A DNA stretch of 64,000 bases from Burkholderia anthina (lineage in GTDB: Bacteria; Pseudomonadota; Gammaproteobacteria; Burkholderiales; Burkholderiaceae), in NCBI RefSeq assembly GCF_902498995.1, contig NZ_CABVLY010000031.1, forward strand, positions 1-64,000. Reading direction: 5' to 3'. Numbering within the stretch: position 1 is the first letter of the stretch; each line of letters starts with the position of its first letter. Below, piece by piece: positions 17,885-26,333 of this stretch. A model generated the notes under the pieces. The model was given only the letters and a program-made list of their open reading frames with translations, was not told the DNA's origin and did not search any database. A program made the position numbers and the translations under genes.

Positions 17885-18151
17885 ATGGAAACGGTATTGA
17901 TCGCCTTGCTGCGCTTCTACAAGGTTGCCGTGAGCCCTATGCTCGGCAACCGTTGCCGTTTTTATCCTTCCTGTTCGGATTACGCGCGCGAGGCAATCCA
18001 GTATCATGGCGCCGCGCGCGGCACGTATCTCGCCGTCAGGCGCGTGTGCCGATGCCATCCGTTTTCCGCGGGCGGCATCGACCTCGTCCCGCCGCCCAAC
18101 TCCGACACTCGCGCTCGCGGCGAAGCCGACGCGCGGTCCCATCGACTCTGA
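17885..18151 (+). CDS. yidD: Membrane protein insertion efficiency factor YidD
   Basis: An 88-residue YidD, a small amphipathic inner-membrane-associated protein that helps YidC/Sec insertion. The hallmark CRFYPSCSDYA and the later CHPFSAGG with conserved cysteines are present, after an N-terminal amphipathic helix. It lies between rnpA and yidC, 8 bases before the yidC start. The last 15 residues are charged and poorly conserved. Confidence 0.95.
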   Translation: METVLIALLRFYKVAVSPMLGNRCRFYPSCSDYAREAIQYHGAARGTYLAVRRVCRCHPFSAGGIDLVPPPNSDTRARGEADARSHRL

Positions 18152-18159
18152 GACAACGC

Positions 18160-19827
18160 ATGGATATCAAACGCACCGTCCTATGGGTGATCTTCTTCAT
18201 GTCAGCTGTCATGCTGTACGACAACTGGCAGCGGTCCCATGGACGCCCGTCGATGTTCTTCCCGAGCGCTACGCAGACGGCCCCCGCGGCCGCAGCAGGC
18301 GGAGCGTCGGGCACGGGCGCGACGACGACGACCGCAGGTGAAGTGCCTGCCGCCGCAGCCGGCGCCGCACCGTCGACGACGGCACCGGCCGCGCAGGCGC
18401 AGCTCGTGAAGTTCTCGACCGACGTGTACGACGGCGAAATCGACACGCGCGGCGGCACGCTGGCGAAGCTGACGCTGAAGAAGCAGGGCGACGGCAAGCA
18501 GCCCGACTTGTACATCACGCTGTTCGACCACACGGCGGGCCATACGTATCTGGCGCGCACGGGCCTGCTCGGCGGCGACTTCCCGAACCACAACGACGTC
18601 TACACGCAGGTCAATGCGGGCCCGACGTCGCTGACGGGCGACCAGAACACGCTGAAGCTGTCGTTCGAATCGCCGGTGAAGGGCGGCGTGAAGGTCGTGA
18701 AGACCTACACGTTCACGCGCGGCAGCTACGTGATCGGCGTCGACACCAAGATCGACAACGTCGGCACGGCGCCTGTCACGCCGACGGTCTACATGGAACT
18801 GGTGCGCGACAACACGGCCGTCGAAACGCCGATGTTCTCGCACACGTTCCTCGGGCCGGCGGTCTATACGAACCAGAAGCACTTCCAGAAGATCAACTTC
18901 AGCGATCTCGACAAGAACAAGGCCGACTACGAGACTTCCGCCGACAACGGCTGGGTCGCGATGGTGCAGCACTACTTCGCGTCGGCCTGGATTCCGCAGC
19001 AGGGCGTGAAGCGCGACATCTACGCCGAGAAGATCGATCCGGCGCTGTACCGCGTCGGCGTGAAGGAGCCGGTCGCGACGATCGCCCCGGGCCAGTCGGC
19101 CGACGTGCAGGCGCGCCTGTTCGCCGGTCCGGAAGAAGAGCGCATGCTCGAAGGCATCGCGCCGGGCCTCGAGCTCGTGAAGGATTACGGCTGGGTGACG
19201 ATCATCGCGAAGCCGCTGTTCTGGCTGCTCGAGAAGATCCATAGCTATGTCGGCAACTGGGGCTGGGCGATCGTGCTGCTCACGCTGCTGATCAAGGCCG
19301 TGTTCTTCCCGCTGTCGGCTGCGAGCTACAAGTCGATGGCGCGCATGAAGGAAATCACGCCGCGGATGCAGGCGCTGCGCGAACGCTTCAAGGGCGATCC
19401 GCAGAAGATGAACTCGGCGCTGATGGAGCTGTACAAGACCGAGAAGGTCAATCCGTTCGGCGGCTGCCTGCCGGTCGTGATCCAGATCCCGGTGTTCATC
19501 TCGCTGTACTGGGTGCTGCTCGCATCGGTCGAAATGCGCGGCGCGCCGTGGATTCTGTGGATTCACGACCTGTCGCAGCGCGATCCGTTCTTCATCCTGC
19601 CGGTGTTGATGGCCGTCTCGATGTTCGTGCAGACGAGCCTGAATCCGACGCCGCCGGACCCGGTCCAGGCAAAGATGATGAAGTTCATGCCGATCGCATT
19701 CTCGGCGATGTTCTTCTTCTTCCCGGCCGGTCTGGTGCTGTACTACGTCGTGAACAACGTGCTGTCGATCGCGCAGCAGTACTACATCACGCGCAAGCTC
19801 GGCGGCGGCAAGAAGAAGCCGGCCTGA
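18160..19827 (+). CDS. yidC: Membrane protein insertase YidC
   Basis: A 555-residue YidC/Oxa1 insertase. It starts MDIKRTVLWVIFFMSAVML (first membrane segment), followed by a low-complexity Ala/Thr/Pro linker (about 40-85). A large periplasmic beta domain (about 90-350) and the conserved five-helix insertase core (from about 365) follow, with the EKVNPFGGCLPVVIQIPVF signature. The tail is lysine-rich (GGGKKKPA), as expected for ribosome contact. ATG at 18160 was chosen from the first membrane helix. It ends the operon and is followed by a strong terminator. Confidence 0.98.
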   Translation: MDIKRTVLWVIFFMSAVMLYDNWQRSHGRPSMFFPSATQTAPAAAAGGASGTGATTTTAGEVPAAAAGAAPSTTAPAAQAQLVKFSTDVYDGEIDTRGGTLAKLTLKKQGDGKQPDLYITLFDHTAGHTYLARTGLLGGDFPNHNDVYTQVNAGPTSLTGDQNTLKLSFESPVKGGVKVVKTYTFTRGSYVIGVDTKIDNVGTAPVTPTVYMELVRDNTAVETPMFSHTFLGPAVYTNQKHFQKINFSDLDKNKADYETSADNGWVAMVQHYFASAWIPQQGVKRDIYAEKIDPALYRVGVKEPVATIAPGQSADVQARLFAGPEEERMLEGIAPGLELVKDYGWVTIIAKPLFWLLEKIHSYVGNWGWAIVLLTLLIKAVFFPLSAASYKSMARMKEITPRMQALRERFKGDPQKMNSALMELYKTEKVNPFGGCLPVVIQIPVFISLYWVLLASVEMRGAPWILWIHDLSQRDPFFILPVLMAVSMFVQTSLNPTPPDPVQAKMMKFMPIAFSAMFFFFPAGLVLYYVVNNVLSIAQQYYITRKLGGGKKKPA

Positions 19828-19872
19828 CGCTCGTGGCACACGCGGGCGGCGAGCCGCCCGCGATGCACGTAG

Positions 19873-19906
19873 AAAAGCCGCATGGTTTCATCCATGCGGC
19901 TTTTTT
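19873..19906. terminator. Terminator between yidC and convergent HTH gene
   Basis: AAAAGCCGCATGG (19873-19885) and CCATGCGGCTTTT (19892-19904) form a 13-bp stem around TTTCAT, followed by more T. The A-run on the left makes it usable in both directions, for yidC and the convergent gene at 19943. Confidence 0.93.
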
Positions 19907-19942
19907 GTTTCTGGCGGGGGCGTGTGCGTCGATCGTGCCCGG

Positions 19943-20380
19943 TCAGGCCTTCTTCGCTTCAGGTTTCGGTTCGCTGCCGTAGAACTGTTCGATCAGTTCC
20001 TGAACGAGATAACGCTGATGCGGCGGTAGCGCTTCGATCTTCGACGCGAGTTCGATCGTTTCGGGCGTCGGCGGATAGTGTTCGTCACGCGGCAGCGGTT
20101 GCGGCGTCGTGTGCTCGTTCGCGCTCGGCGACGGGCCGTAGTGCAGCCAGTGCAGTTCGACGCGCAACCAGTTGGCGAGCGTTTCAAGTTTGTCGGGTGT
20201 CGGAATCGTGCGGCCCGTCAGCCATTTGTGCGCGGTTTGCGGCGACACCGGCTGTGCACCGCGATGGCGCAGATTGAACCGGTTCGCGAGCTCCGTCGCA
20301 CCGGCGACCTTGTCGGGGCTGCGCCGCAAGGCGAATTTCAGGCGTTCCGAGAACGCCGCTTTTTCTTCGGGTGTCGGCAT
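19943..20380 (-). CDS. Putative helix-turn-helix transcriptional regulator
   Basis: A 145-residue protein with a CI/XRE-like helix-turn-helix in residues about 8-80: GATELANRFNLRH, then VSPQTAHKWLTGRTIPTPDK, ending in a LHWLHYG motif. This resembles phage-type repressors that use a single HTH. The remaining C-terminal half (TIELASKIEALPPHQRYLVQ) looks like a short helical oligomerisation segment. The start at 20380 is uncertain, since no clear Shine-Dalgarno sequence precedes it. Its target is unknown; it is convergent with yidC and divergent from mnmE. Confidence 0.7.
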   Translation of the reverse strand: MPTPEEKAAFSERLKFALRRSPDKVAGATELANRFNLRHRGAQPVSPQTAHKWLTGRTIPTPDKLETLANWLRVELHWLHYGPSPSANEHTTPQPLPRDEHYPPTPETIELASKIEALPPHQRYLVQELIEQFYGSEPKPEAKKA

Positions 20381-20718
20381 GGGGGTGATTGTGCAATTCC
20401 ACCGACGCGTCTCAGACAACCATGTGAGATAAACATATCCTATTCAGACGAATCCCAACCCGATCCGGCGCGGGCGGCGCAATTGGGGGCCCCAGCGTCG
20501 AACCCCTACAACGGGCATACTCGTCCGAAACAGGCCGCGTGTGACGGCGTCACATTGATACTCGACTTAGCTCCGGCGGGATAAATTCGGGCGAGTCCGA
20601 TACCGACGTGGCGTCCGCTGGCGCGCGGGCCGGCACGCTACAATGCCGACGTTCCGGTGCCCGAACTGTTGCGCGGGCGCAGCATTCATCCTCTGATTAC
20701 CTGATTTATCCGATTCCC

Positions 20719-22113
20719 ATGCTCGCTACCGATTCCGATCCGATCGTCGCCATTGCCACTGCTGCCGGCCGGGGCGGCATCGGCGTCGTCCGCGTGTCGT
20801 TCGGGCGCGGCGGCGAGGCGGCCGCGCTGCCGCTGATCGACGCGCTGTGCGGGCAGCGGCTTGCGCCGCGCCATGCGAGCTACGTGCCGTTCCTCGATGA
20901 GCACGGCGCGCCGCTCGACCGCGGGATCGCGCTGTATTTCCCCGCGCCGCATTCGTACACCGGCGAGCATGTCCTGGAATTGCAGGGGCACGGCGGGCCG
21001 ATCGTGATGCAGCTGCTGCTGCAGCGCTGCCTCGATGCAGGGCGTGGCTTCGGGCTGCGGCTCGCGGAGCCGGGCGAATTCACGCGGCGTGCGTTTCTCA
21101 ACGACAAGCTCGACCTTGCGCAGGCCGAGGCGGTCGCCGATCTGATCGAGGCGAGCACCGAGGCGGCGGCGCGCTCAGCCGGGCGCTCGCTGGACGGCGC
21201 GTTCTCGCGGCAGATCCATGCGCTCGTCGAGGACGTGATCACGCTGCGGATGCTGGTCGAGGCGACGCTCGATTTTCCGGAAGAGGAAATCGACTTCCTG
21301 GAAGCGGCCGATGCGCGCGGCAAGCTCACGAAGATTCGCGGGCAACTGGCGCACGTGCTCGGCGATGCGCGGCAGGGGGCGCTGCTGCGCGAGGGGCTGT
21401 CGGTGGTGCTGGCGGGGCAGCCGAACGTCGGCAAGTCGTCGTTGCTGAATGCGCTGGCCGGCGCGGAGCTGGCGATCGTCACGCCGATCGCGGGCACGAC
21501 GCGCGACAAGGTCGCGCAGACGATCCAGGTCGAAGGGATTCCGCTGCACATCATCGATACGGCCGGGCTGCGCGAGACGGAGGACGAGGTCGAGCGCATC
21601 GGGATCGCGCGCACGTGGAGCGAGATCGAGCGCGCGGATGTCGTGCTGCATCTGCTGGATTCGCGCACCGGGATGACGGCGGACGACGAGACGATCGCCG
21701 CGCGGTTCCCTGGCGGCGTGCCGGTGGTGCGCGTGCTGAACAAGACGGATCTCACCGGAGTGCCGGCTTGCGTCGAGCATCCGGCGGCCGAAGGCGACCT
21801 GACGGAAGTGCATCTGTCGGCGAAGCGCGGCGACGGGATCGACATGCTGCGCGCGGAACTGCTGCGGATCGCGGGGTGGCAGGCTGGGGCTGAAGGCGTT
21901 TATCTGGCGCGTGAACGGCATCTCATTGCGCTGCGCGCCGCGCAGGAACATCTGGCGCAGGCGGCCGATCATGCGGAGCAGCGCGCGCAGTCGCTCGATC
22001 TCTTTGCCGAGGAGCTTCGGCTCGCGCAGGAGCAACTCAATGCGATTACGGGGGAGTTCACTTCCGATGATCTGCTGGGGGTGATTTTCAGCAGGTTTTG
22101 TATCGGGAAGTGA
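20719..22113 (+). CDS. mnmE: tRNA modification GTPase MnmE
   Basis: A 464-residue MnmE, the GTPase that with MnmG installs 5-carboxymethylaminomethyl groups on wobble uridine 34 of tRNAs. The N-terminal tetrahydrofolate-binding region (IVAIATAAGRGGIGVVR) is intact. The G domain has G1 GQPNVGKSS (about 234), TTRD, DTAGL and NKTD, and the C-terminus is the invariant CIGK. ATG at 20719 is the family start (MLATDSDPIVAIAT). It follows the yidC cluster, as in other proteobacteria. Confidence 0.98.
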   Translation: MLATDSDPIVAIATAAGRGGIGVVRVSFGRGGEAAALPLIDALCGQRLAPRHASYVPFLDEHGAPLDRGIALYFPAPHSYTGEHVLELQGHGGPIVMQLLLQRCLDAGRGFGLRLAEPGEFTRRAFLNDKLDLAQAEAVADLIEASTEAAARSAGRSLDGAFSRQIHALVEDVITLRMLVEATLDFPEEEIDFLEAADARGKLTKIRGQLAHVLGDARQGALLREGLSVVLAGQPNVGKSSLLNALAGAELAIVTPIAGTTRDKVAQTIQVEGIPLHIIDTAGLRETEDEVERIGIARTWSEIERADVVLHLLDSRTGMTADDETIAARFPGGVPVVRVLNKTDLTGVPACVEHPAAEGDLTEVHLSAKRGDGIDMLRAELLRIAGWQAGAEGVYLARERHLIALRAAQEHLAQAADHAEQRAQSLDLFAEELRLAQEQLNAITGEFTSDDLLGVIFSRFCIGK

Positions 22114-22248
22114 CGGGCCCCTTGTTGTTGGCAAGCGTCATCAAGACGATCGTTGTGCGGCAAGGATCACGATGCTGATCGGTGCGACCGCGAGCGCCAT
22201 TCCGTGCCTCGGAAGACGCTCATCGACGCATCCGGATCCGTGCCTGCA

Positions 22249-22371
22249 TCAATCCCAATGACGATGGTGGTAATACCCGCCACCGCCGTAATACCCGCCA
22301 CCGTCAGGCACCACGATACAGCCGCTCAGCAACACGGCGACGCTGGCAATCAGCAAAAGGGTTTTCTTCAT
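22249..22371 (-). CDS. Small glycine/tyrosine-rich lipoprotein (40 aa)
   Basis: A 40-residue open frame that starts MKKTLLLIASVAVLLSGC, a textbook lipoprotein signal with lipobox LLSGC (Cys18). The mature 23 residues are IVVPDGGG followed by two YYGGGG-type repeats and an HHRHWD end. AGGTGA lies about 9 bases upstream of the ATG. It is probably a tiny outer-membrane lipoprotein of unknown role, of the kind often missed by size cut-offs. The His/Tyr/Gly tail might bind metal, which is speculation. Confidence 0.72.
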   Translation of the reverse strand: MKKTLLLIASVAVLLSGCIVVPDGGGYYGGGGYYHHRHWD

Positions 22372-22520
22372 CGCGTTCACCTGCTTGGATTCGAGATGAA
22401 CCCAGCATAGCGAGCGCCGTCAACACCGGCTGTAAGCGATCGTTTCCCCGTTCCGCAATCCGTAACGGCGGATTATTCCGGTCACAATGACCGTAACAAA
22501 TTGCCAATCCGCAGACGTTT

Positions 22521-22945
22521 TCAGGCCGTGACGACCCGGTTTCGCCCCGCATCCTTCGCGCGATACAACGCGGCATCGGCGGCCTCGATCAATGCGTCGG
22601 GCGTCGACAACGCATCCTGCGACACGGTCGCGCATCCGACGCTCACACTCAAACGCCCAGCAGGTTCAGCGTCGTGTCGGTGAGGCAGGCGAGCACCGCG
22701 ATCGCGAGCCACATGTCGAGTGTCGTGCGCAACCGGCCCGCGGCCAGCACGGCAACGAGCGCGAGCGCGAGCGCATTGAGTATCCAGACGACGAGCGCGA
22801 TCCCGTTCACGGGCAGCACGGCCGCGCTGCCGGGCGGACGGAACACGGGCGGCAGCGTCACGTTCAGCGCGAGCGCGCACAGCAGCGCGGCGGCATGCAG
22901 CCGGCCGCTGCACGACCCGGTGCGGCCCGATCCTATCGCGTTATT
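22521..22945 (-). pseudogene. Remnant of a membrane (MASE4-like) diguanylate cyclase
   Basis: Two reading frames together give the two ends of one gene. The upstream part (about 22660-22930) encodes two hydrophobic helices (VLPVNGIALVVWILNALALA and a WLAIAVLACLTDTTLNLLG segment) resembling a MASE4 sensor. It stops at the join near 22655. There another frame continues with the last 45 residues of a GGDEF domain (LSVSVGCATVSQDAL, then AADAALYRAKDAGRNRV). The GGDEF core, including the active-site motif, is missing, and the N-terminus is also lost. A large internal deletion with a frameshift explains this. It cannot make cyclic di-GMP. Confidence 0.75.
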
Positions 22946-22954
22946 GGCGTGTGC

Positions 22955-23203
22955 TCAAATACCGAGGCCGGGCCCGAAGTTGCCGGCGACCCAGTGCGTG
23001 ACGGCATCGACGTCCGCGTAATCCTGCTCGGGCAGGCCGTCGAGCATCGACAGCACTTCGTTGCTCGCGCCGGCGTCGCGCGCGGCGTCGACGATCGCAT
23101 CCTTGTTGGCCGGATAGCGGACCGCCGAGAGTACGTCGGCGATCTGCAGATCGATCGCTTCGTGAGGGATATCGTGCGCCGGGAGTGGGGGGTTGTCGTT
23201 CAC
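22955..23203 (-). CDS. DUF2795 domain protein
   Basis: An 82-residue acidic protein of the DUF2795 type, with a helical core DVLSAVRYPANKDAIVDAA and a LDGLPEQDYADVDAV C-terminal half. Function is unknown for the family. GTG start at 23203; the Shine-Dalgarno sequence is weak (GAGACG). It is the last gene of a short leftward unit that begins with the 56-residue membrane protein at 23477. Confidence 0.75.
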   Translation of the reverse strand: MNDNPPLPAHDIPHEAIDLQIADVLSAVRYPANKDAIVDAARDAGASNEVLSMLDGLPEQDYADVDAVTHWVAGNFGPGLGI

Positions 23204-23306
23204 GTCGTCGTCTCGCGGGTTGAGCGGGGATCGGTTCGATGCGGAAGGCGTTGCACCGTTCGGGGCGGCCCGCTCCGGGCGCCCTGCACGGGGGATGACG
23301 ATCGGT

Positions 23307-23477
23307 TCAGTGCCCGCGCCGCGCGCGGCGCCACGGATGCTTCCAGTCGATGTGCGGTGCGTTTTCGTCGCGCGGATGCTGGCGCCGATGTTCCTGCCAA
23401 AGCTCGTCGGAGAACAGCGCAGCCACGATCACGAGTGGCAGCACGAGGAAAATGCCGAGTATGACTTGCTCGATCAC
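23307..23477 (-). CDS. Small single-span membrane protein (56 aa)
   Basis: A 56-residue frame with a perfect AAGGAGG (23483-23489) five bases before a GTG start. Residues about 4-21 (QVILGIFLVLPLVIVAAL) form one membrane helix, followed by a basic, His/Arg/Trp-rich cytoplasmic tail ending RRARRGH. A -35/-10-like pair (TTGACC 23539-23544, TAGAAT 23514-23519 on the minus strand) with a long 19-base spacer lies upstream. The excellent ribosome-binding site and clear topology make it a real gene despite its size. No function is known. Confidence 0.75.
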   Translation of the reverse strand: MIEQVILGIFLVLPLVIVAALFSDELWQEHRRQHPRDENAPHIDWKHPWRRARRGH

Positions 23478-23630
23478 GATAGCCTCCTTGCGGTGGCAGG
23501 AACCGTTGCCCCCATTCTAGGCTCTGAACTCGGCCCGCGGTCAACTTCTTACAACGCAAAACGCGCGGCGTTCGGCGCAGCGCCGCCGACGCGTTTTACA
23601 CGCGCGCGGACATCAAAAAAGGACACGAAC

Positions 23631-24173
23631 ATGCAACTCCAGAACGACAACCACACGCTCGCATTGCGGCCGCTGGAGCGCCAGGATCTGCGCTTCGTCC
23701 ACGAATTGAACAACGACGCGAAAATCATGCGCTACTGGTTCGAGGAGCCGTATGAAACCTTCTCGGAGCTGTCGCAACTGTATGACCGCCACGTGCACGA
23801 CCAGCGCGAGCGCCGCTTCGTCGCGGTCGATACGCAGGACGAACTCGTGGGTCTCGTCGAACTGATCGAGCTCGACTACATCCACCGTCGCGGCGAGTTC
23901 CAGATCATCATCGCGCCGCAATGCCAGGGCCGCGGCTATGCGGGCCTGGCGACGCGTCTCGCGATCGAGTACGCATTCAAGGTGCTGAACATGCGCAAGC
24001 TGTACCTGATCGTCGATACGTCGAACGCCGCGGCGATCCACGTGTACGAGAAATGCGGGTTCCAGCACGAGGCGGAATTGAAGGAAGAATTTTTCGGAAA
24101 CGGCGCGTATCACAACGCATATCGCATGTGCATCTTCCAGCGCGATTATTTCGAGCATGCACAAACGGACTGA
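23631..24173 (+). CDS. speG: Spermidine N1-acetyltransferase (GNAT family)
   Basis: A 180-residue GNAT acetyltransferase of the SpeG type, which acetylates spermidine or spermine to limit polyamine toxicity. The acetyl-CoA loop is QCQGRGYAG (about 99-107). Residues typical of SpeG are present: NNDAKIMRYWFEEPYE near the N-terminus and the C-terminal ELKEEFFGNGAYHNAYRM. ATG at 23631 has AAAAAAGGA 7 bases upstream. A monocistronic gene with intergenic DNA on both sides. Confidence 0.9.
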   Translation: MQLQNDNHTLALRPLERQDLRFVHELNNDAKIMRYWFEEPYETFSELSQLYDRHVHDQRERRFVAVDTQDELVGLVELIELDYIHRRGEFQIIIAPQCQGRGYAGLATRLAIEYAFKVLNMRKLYLIVDTSNAAAIHVYEKCGFQHEAELKEEFFGNGAYHNAYRMCIFQRDYFEHAQTD

Positions 24174-24673
24174 ATAAATCCGGGTAGAAACACATGCCGG
24201 AATTCACCGCGCGGCCATGCTGCCGCGGGTGCGACGCATGCGGGGAAATCCGGGTAAATACGAGAACGCTTATACCTGGCATTTTTCTTGTATCAGGTAA
24301 TGGCCACCCCGCACTGCGGTAAATTCATATCGTTTCGGACGACTTTAGGTGCGATGCATCAAAGTCGTACCGATATTGAAATGAATTATCCAAACCGTTC
24401 AATCGATGTGTTGTAATTTTGCTGAAAGCCTTGTCGGGCAGTGCTTTGCGCTCGGCGGTACGGGCCTGTGCGCGGTGCGGCAAGCGTCGCTGCGCATGCG
24501 CGGCACGCGAAAATCCGGCGGCGCGCAGGGTGCGACAATCGGCCGCTATTGCGATCGCACAACAAATGTGCTTGATATCGCTTGCCGGTCTTCTAAAGTG
24601 AAAAACGCGGGTTCACGATCACCTTTAAATACATAGCTAACCCAGCCTGGTGCCCGCAAGCCTGGAGACAAAT
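24174..24673. other. Intergenic region with a dyad at 24339-24368
   Basis: About 500 bases between speG and the periplasmic protein gene. ACGACTTT (24339-24346) and AAAGTCGT (24361-24368) form an 8-bp inverted repeat with a 14-base spacer, which could be an operator or an RNA hairpin. No further gene was recognised. Confidence 0.45.
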
Positions 24674-25021
24674 ATGATGAAGCGAGCCGGTGTCCTTTTC
24701 GCCCTTGTCGGCGCATTTTCCTTCGTGTCGATTGCCCAGGCAGACGGTGATTCGGCCGTCAAGCCGAAGCAGGAAATCCAGCTGACGAAGAATGCATGGG
24801 GCTGTCTGTCGAAAGACAATCTGGACTCCGTACTGAGTCATGAGCGTGACGGCAAGTCGCAGGCGAGGCAGCAGTACTTCGACGACTACCGTTGCCTGTC
24901 GGTGCCGGAAGGCCAGCGCTTCCGCGTGGTGTCGGTCGATCAGGGCGACGTGCAGTTCGTGAGCGCCGACAACAGCGACCAGCAGGGCCTCTGGACCGAT
25001 TCGCGCTTCGTCAAGCAATAA
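24674..25021 (+). CDS. Putative periplasmic protein
   Basis: A 115-residue protein with a clear Sec signal: MMKRAGVLFALVGAFSFV, cleavage likely after AQA (residue about 23). The mature part has two cysteines (WGCLS and YRCLS), which could form a disulphide, and a C-terminal beta-rich segment (FRVVSVDQGDVQFVSAD) ending WTDSRFVKQ. Chosen start has GGAG six bases upstream. No family was recognised. The overall pattern (small, secreted, SH3-like strands) resembles stress-inducible periplasmic proteins, but that is only an impression. Confidence 0.75.
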   Translation: MMKRAGVLFALVGAFSFVSIAQADGDSAVKPKQEIQLTKNAWGCLSKDNLDSVLSHERDGKSQARQQYFDDYRCLSVPEGQRFRVVSVDQGDVQFVSADNSDQQGLWTDSRFVKQ

Positions 25022-25197
25022 CCCGCAGCGTACCTCTCGCCATCGCGCTCCGGCCGTGCACGCCGGCGGCGCGGCTTGAATGCGGCCCGGCCGATGCCGG
25101 GCCGTCGTGCTGTGGCGCACGCATCGAGCGCCGGGCGGCGCGCATTCGGTATCATCACGACCCGACCGAACCGAATGCCCGCCCGGGCCGCATCCGC

Positions 25198-25752
25198 ATG
25201 GCGCTGAAATCCACGATCTACAAAGCCGAACTGCAAATCGCCGACATGGATCGGCACTACTACGCCGATCACGCGTTGACGGTTGCACGTCACCCGTCGG
25301 AAACCGACGACCGGATGATGGTGCGCATCGTCGCGTTCGCGCTGTTCGCGCACGAGCGTCTCGAGTTCTCCAAGGGGCTGTCGGACGTCGACGAACCCGA
25401 TCTGTGGCAAAAGGATCTGACGGGCGCGATCGACGTCTGGATCGAGGCAGGCCAGCCCGACGAGCGGCGCATCTCGAAGGCGGCCGGCCGCGCCGGACAG
25501 GTCACGGTGATCGCATACGGCGGCAAGACGTCGGATATCTGGTGGCAGGGCGTGCGCAGCAAGGTCGAACGGCTGCGCAACGTGCAGGTGCTGTCGCTGG
25601 CCGACGGCGTCGCGACTGCGCTCGGGCAGCTGGCCGAGCGCACGATGCGTTTGCAGTGCACGGTGCAGGACGGCGCCGCATGGATCTCGAGCGCGGACCA
25701 CGATCCCGTCGCGGTCGAATGGACGGTGCTGAAGGCGCGCGCGGACGCGTGA
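25198..25752 (+). CDS. YaeQ family protein
   Basis: A 184-residue member of the YaeQ family, a small PD-(D/E)XK-like fold of unknown biochemical role. The typical start MALKSTIYKAELQIADMDRHYY, the central DEPDLWQKDLTG and the VIAYGGKTSDIWW strand are present. The E. coli protein can compensate for loss of RfaH, but its mechanism is unclear. It is convergent with the VOC gene, 10 bases apart. Confidence 0.9.
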   Translation: MALKSTIYKAELQIADMDRHYYADHALTVARHPSETDDRMMVRIVAFALFAHERLEFSKGLSDVDEPDLWQKDLTGAIDVWIEAGQPDERRISKAAGRAGQVTVIAYGGKTSDIWWQGVRSKVERLRNVQVLSLADGVATALGQLAERTMRLQCTVQDGAAWISSADHDPVAVEWTVLKARADA

Positions 25753-25762
25753 GCTCCCGCGC

Positions 25763-26176
25763 TCAGCCGGGCGCGGCGGGCGGCCCCTTGAATTCCAGCA
25801 TGTTCCCTTCGGGATCGAACAGATAGATCGACGGCCCGTAGCCGCCCGCACCGTAGCGTTCGGCGGGGGCGCCGGGCCGCGCGCCGCAGGTGGCGAAATG
25901 CTCGGTCAGCGCGGCGGGATCGAACGGCTCGACGCGCAGGCACAGGTGATCGAGGTTGCGTCCCGTGCCCGGCGGGCCGCTGTCAGGGCGATCGATCGGG
26001 CCGCCGACCGACAGCAGGTCGATCAGCGCGTCGCCCGCGCGCAATTGCACGAGGCCCAGGTCGGGCTGTTCCTTTTCCACGTGGCAGCCGACGGCATCGC
26101 AGTAAAAGCGCGTCATCGCGGCCATGTCGGTCACGCGCAGCACGACGTGATCGATCGCGCGGATGGTCGGTTTCAT
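25763..26176 (-). CDS. VOC-family metalloprotein (glyoxalase-like)
   Basis: A 137-residue vicinal-oxygen-chelate protein with two beta-alpha-beta-beta-beta modules. The first carries the metal ligand His of IDHVVLRVTDMAAM (about residue 9). The second has LDHLCLRVEPF (about 76) and the Glu of FDPEGNMLEFKG (about 129). Such proteins include lactoylglutathione lyases, dioxygenases and fosfomycin or bleomycin resistance proteins; the substrate cannot be told here. ATG at 26176 is supported by AAGGAG nine bases upstream. Confidence 0.85.
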   Translation of the reverse strand: MKPTIRAIDHVVLRVTDMAAMTRFYCDAVGCHVEKEQPDLGLVQLRAGDALIDLLSVGGPIDRPDSGPPGTGRNLDHLCLRVEPFDPAALTEHFATCGARPGAPAERYGAGGYGPSIYLFDPEGNMLEFKGPPAAPG

Positions 26177-26260
26177 GAACGGGCACTCCTTCGCGGACAG
26201 CGTGCACCGAGTGTAGACCGCACCGGCGACGCGCGCCGGAGCGGCCACGAGCGATGGACG

Positions 26261-26295
26261 AAAAAAAGCCCGTTCACGCAGAGCGGAACGGGCTT
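26261..26295 (-). terminator. Terminator of the putative small RNA
   Basis: AAGCCCGTTC (26266-26275) and GAACGGGCTT (26286-26295) form a 10-bp stem with a 10-base loop. Leftward it is followed by seven T (26261-26267). On the other strand no T-run follows, so it works only for a leftward transcript starting upstream of it. No annotated leftward gene lies there. Confidence 0.85.
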
Positions 26296-26327
26296 AATCC
26301 ATATCAGGAGGAGACATGGAGGAGACA
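26261..26327 (-). ncRNA. Putative small RNA with two anti-Shine-Dalgarno motifs
   Basis: A leftward promoter (26334-26362) predicts a start near 26327, and an intrinsic terminator ends at about 26261, giving an RNA of about 67 nt with no open frame. Its unpaired 5' half holds GTCTCCTCC twice (26318-26326 and 26307-26315). Each copy can pair with AGGAGG-type ribosome-binding sites, the usual design of small RNAs that repress many mRNAs. The 3' half is the terminator hairpin. Promoter, seed repeats and terminator are seen directly; transcription and targets are inferred. Confidence 0.65.
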
Positions 26328-26333
26328 GTTCCA

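Noticed and set aside
22500..22913. Intact diguanylate cyclase
   Set aside because: Only the last part of GGDEF is present and it lies in a different frame from the membrane helices; it was called a pseudogene.
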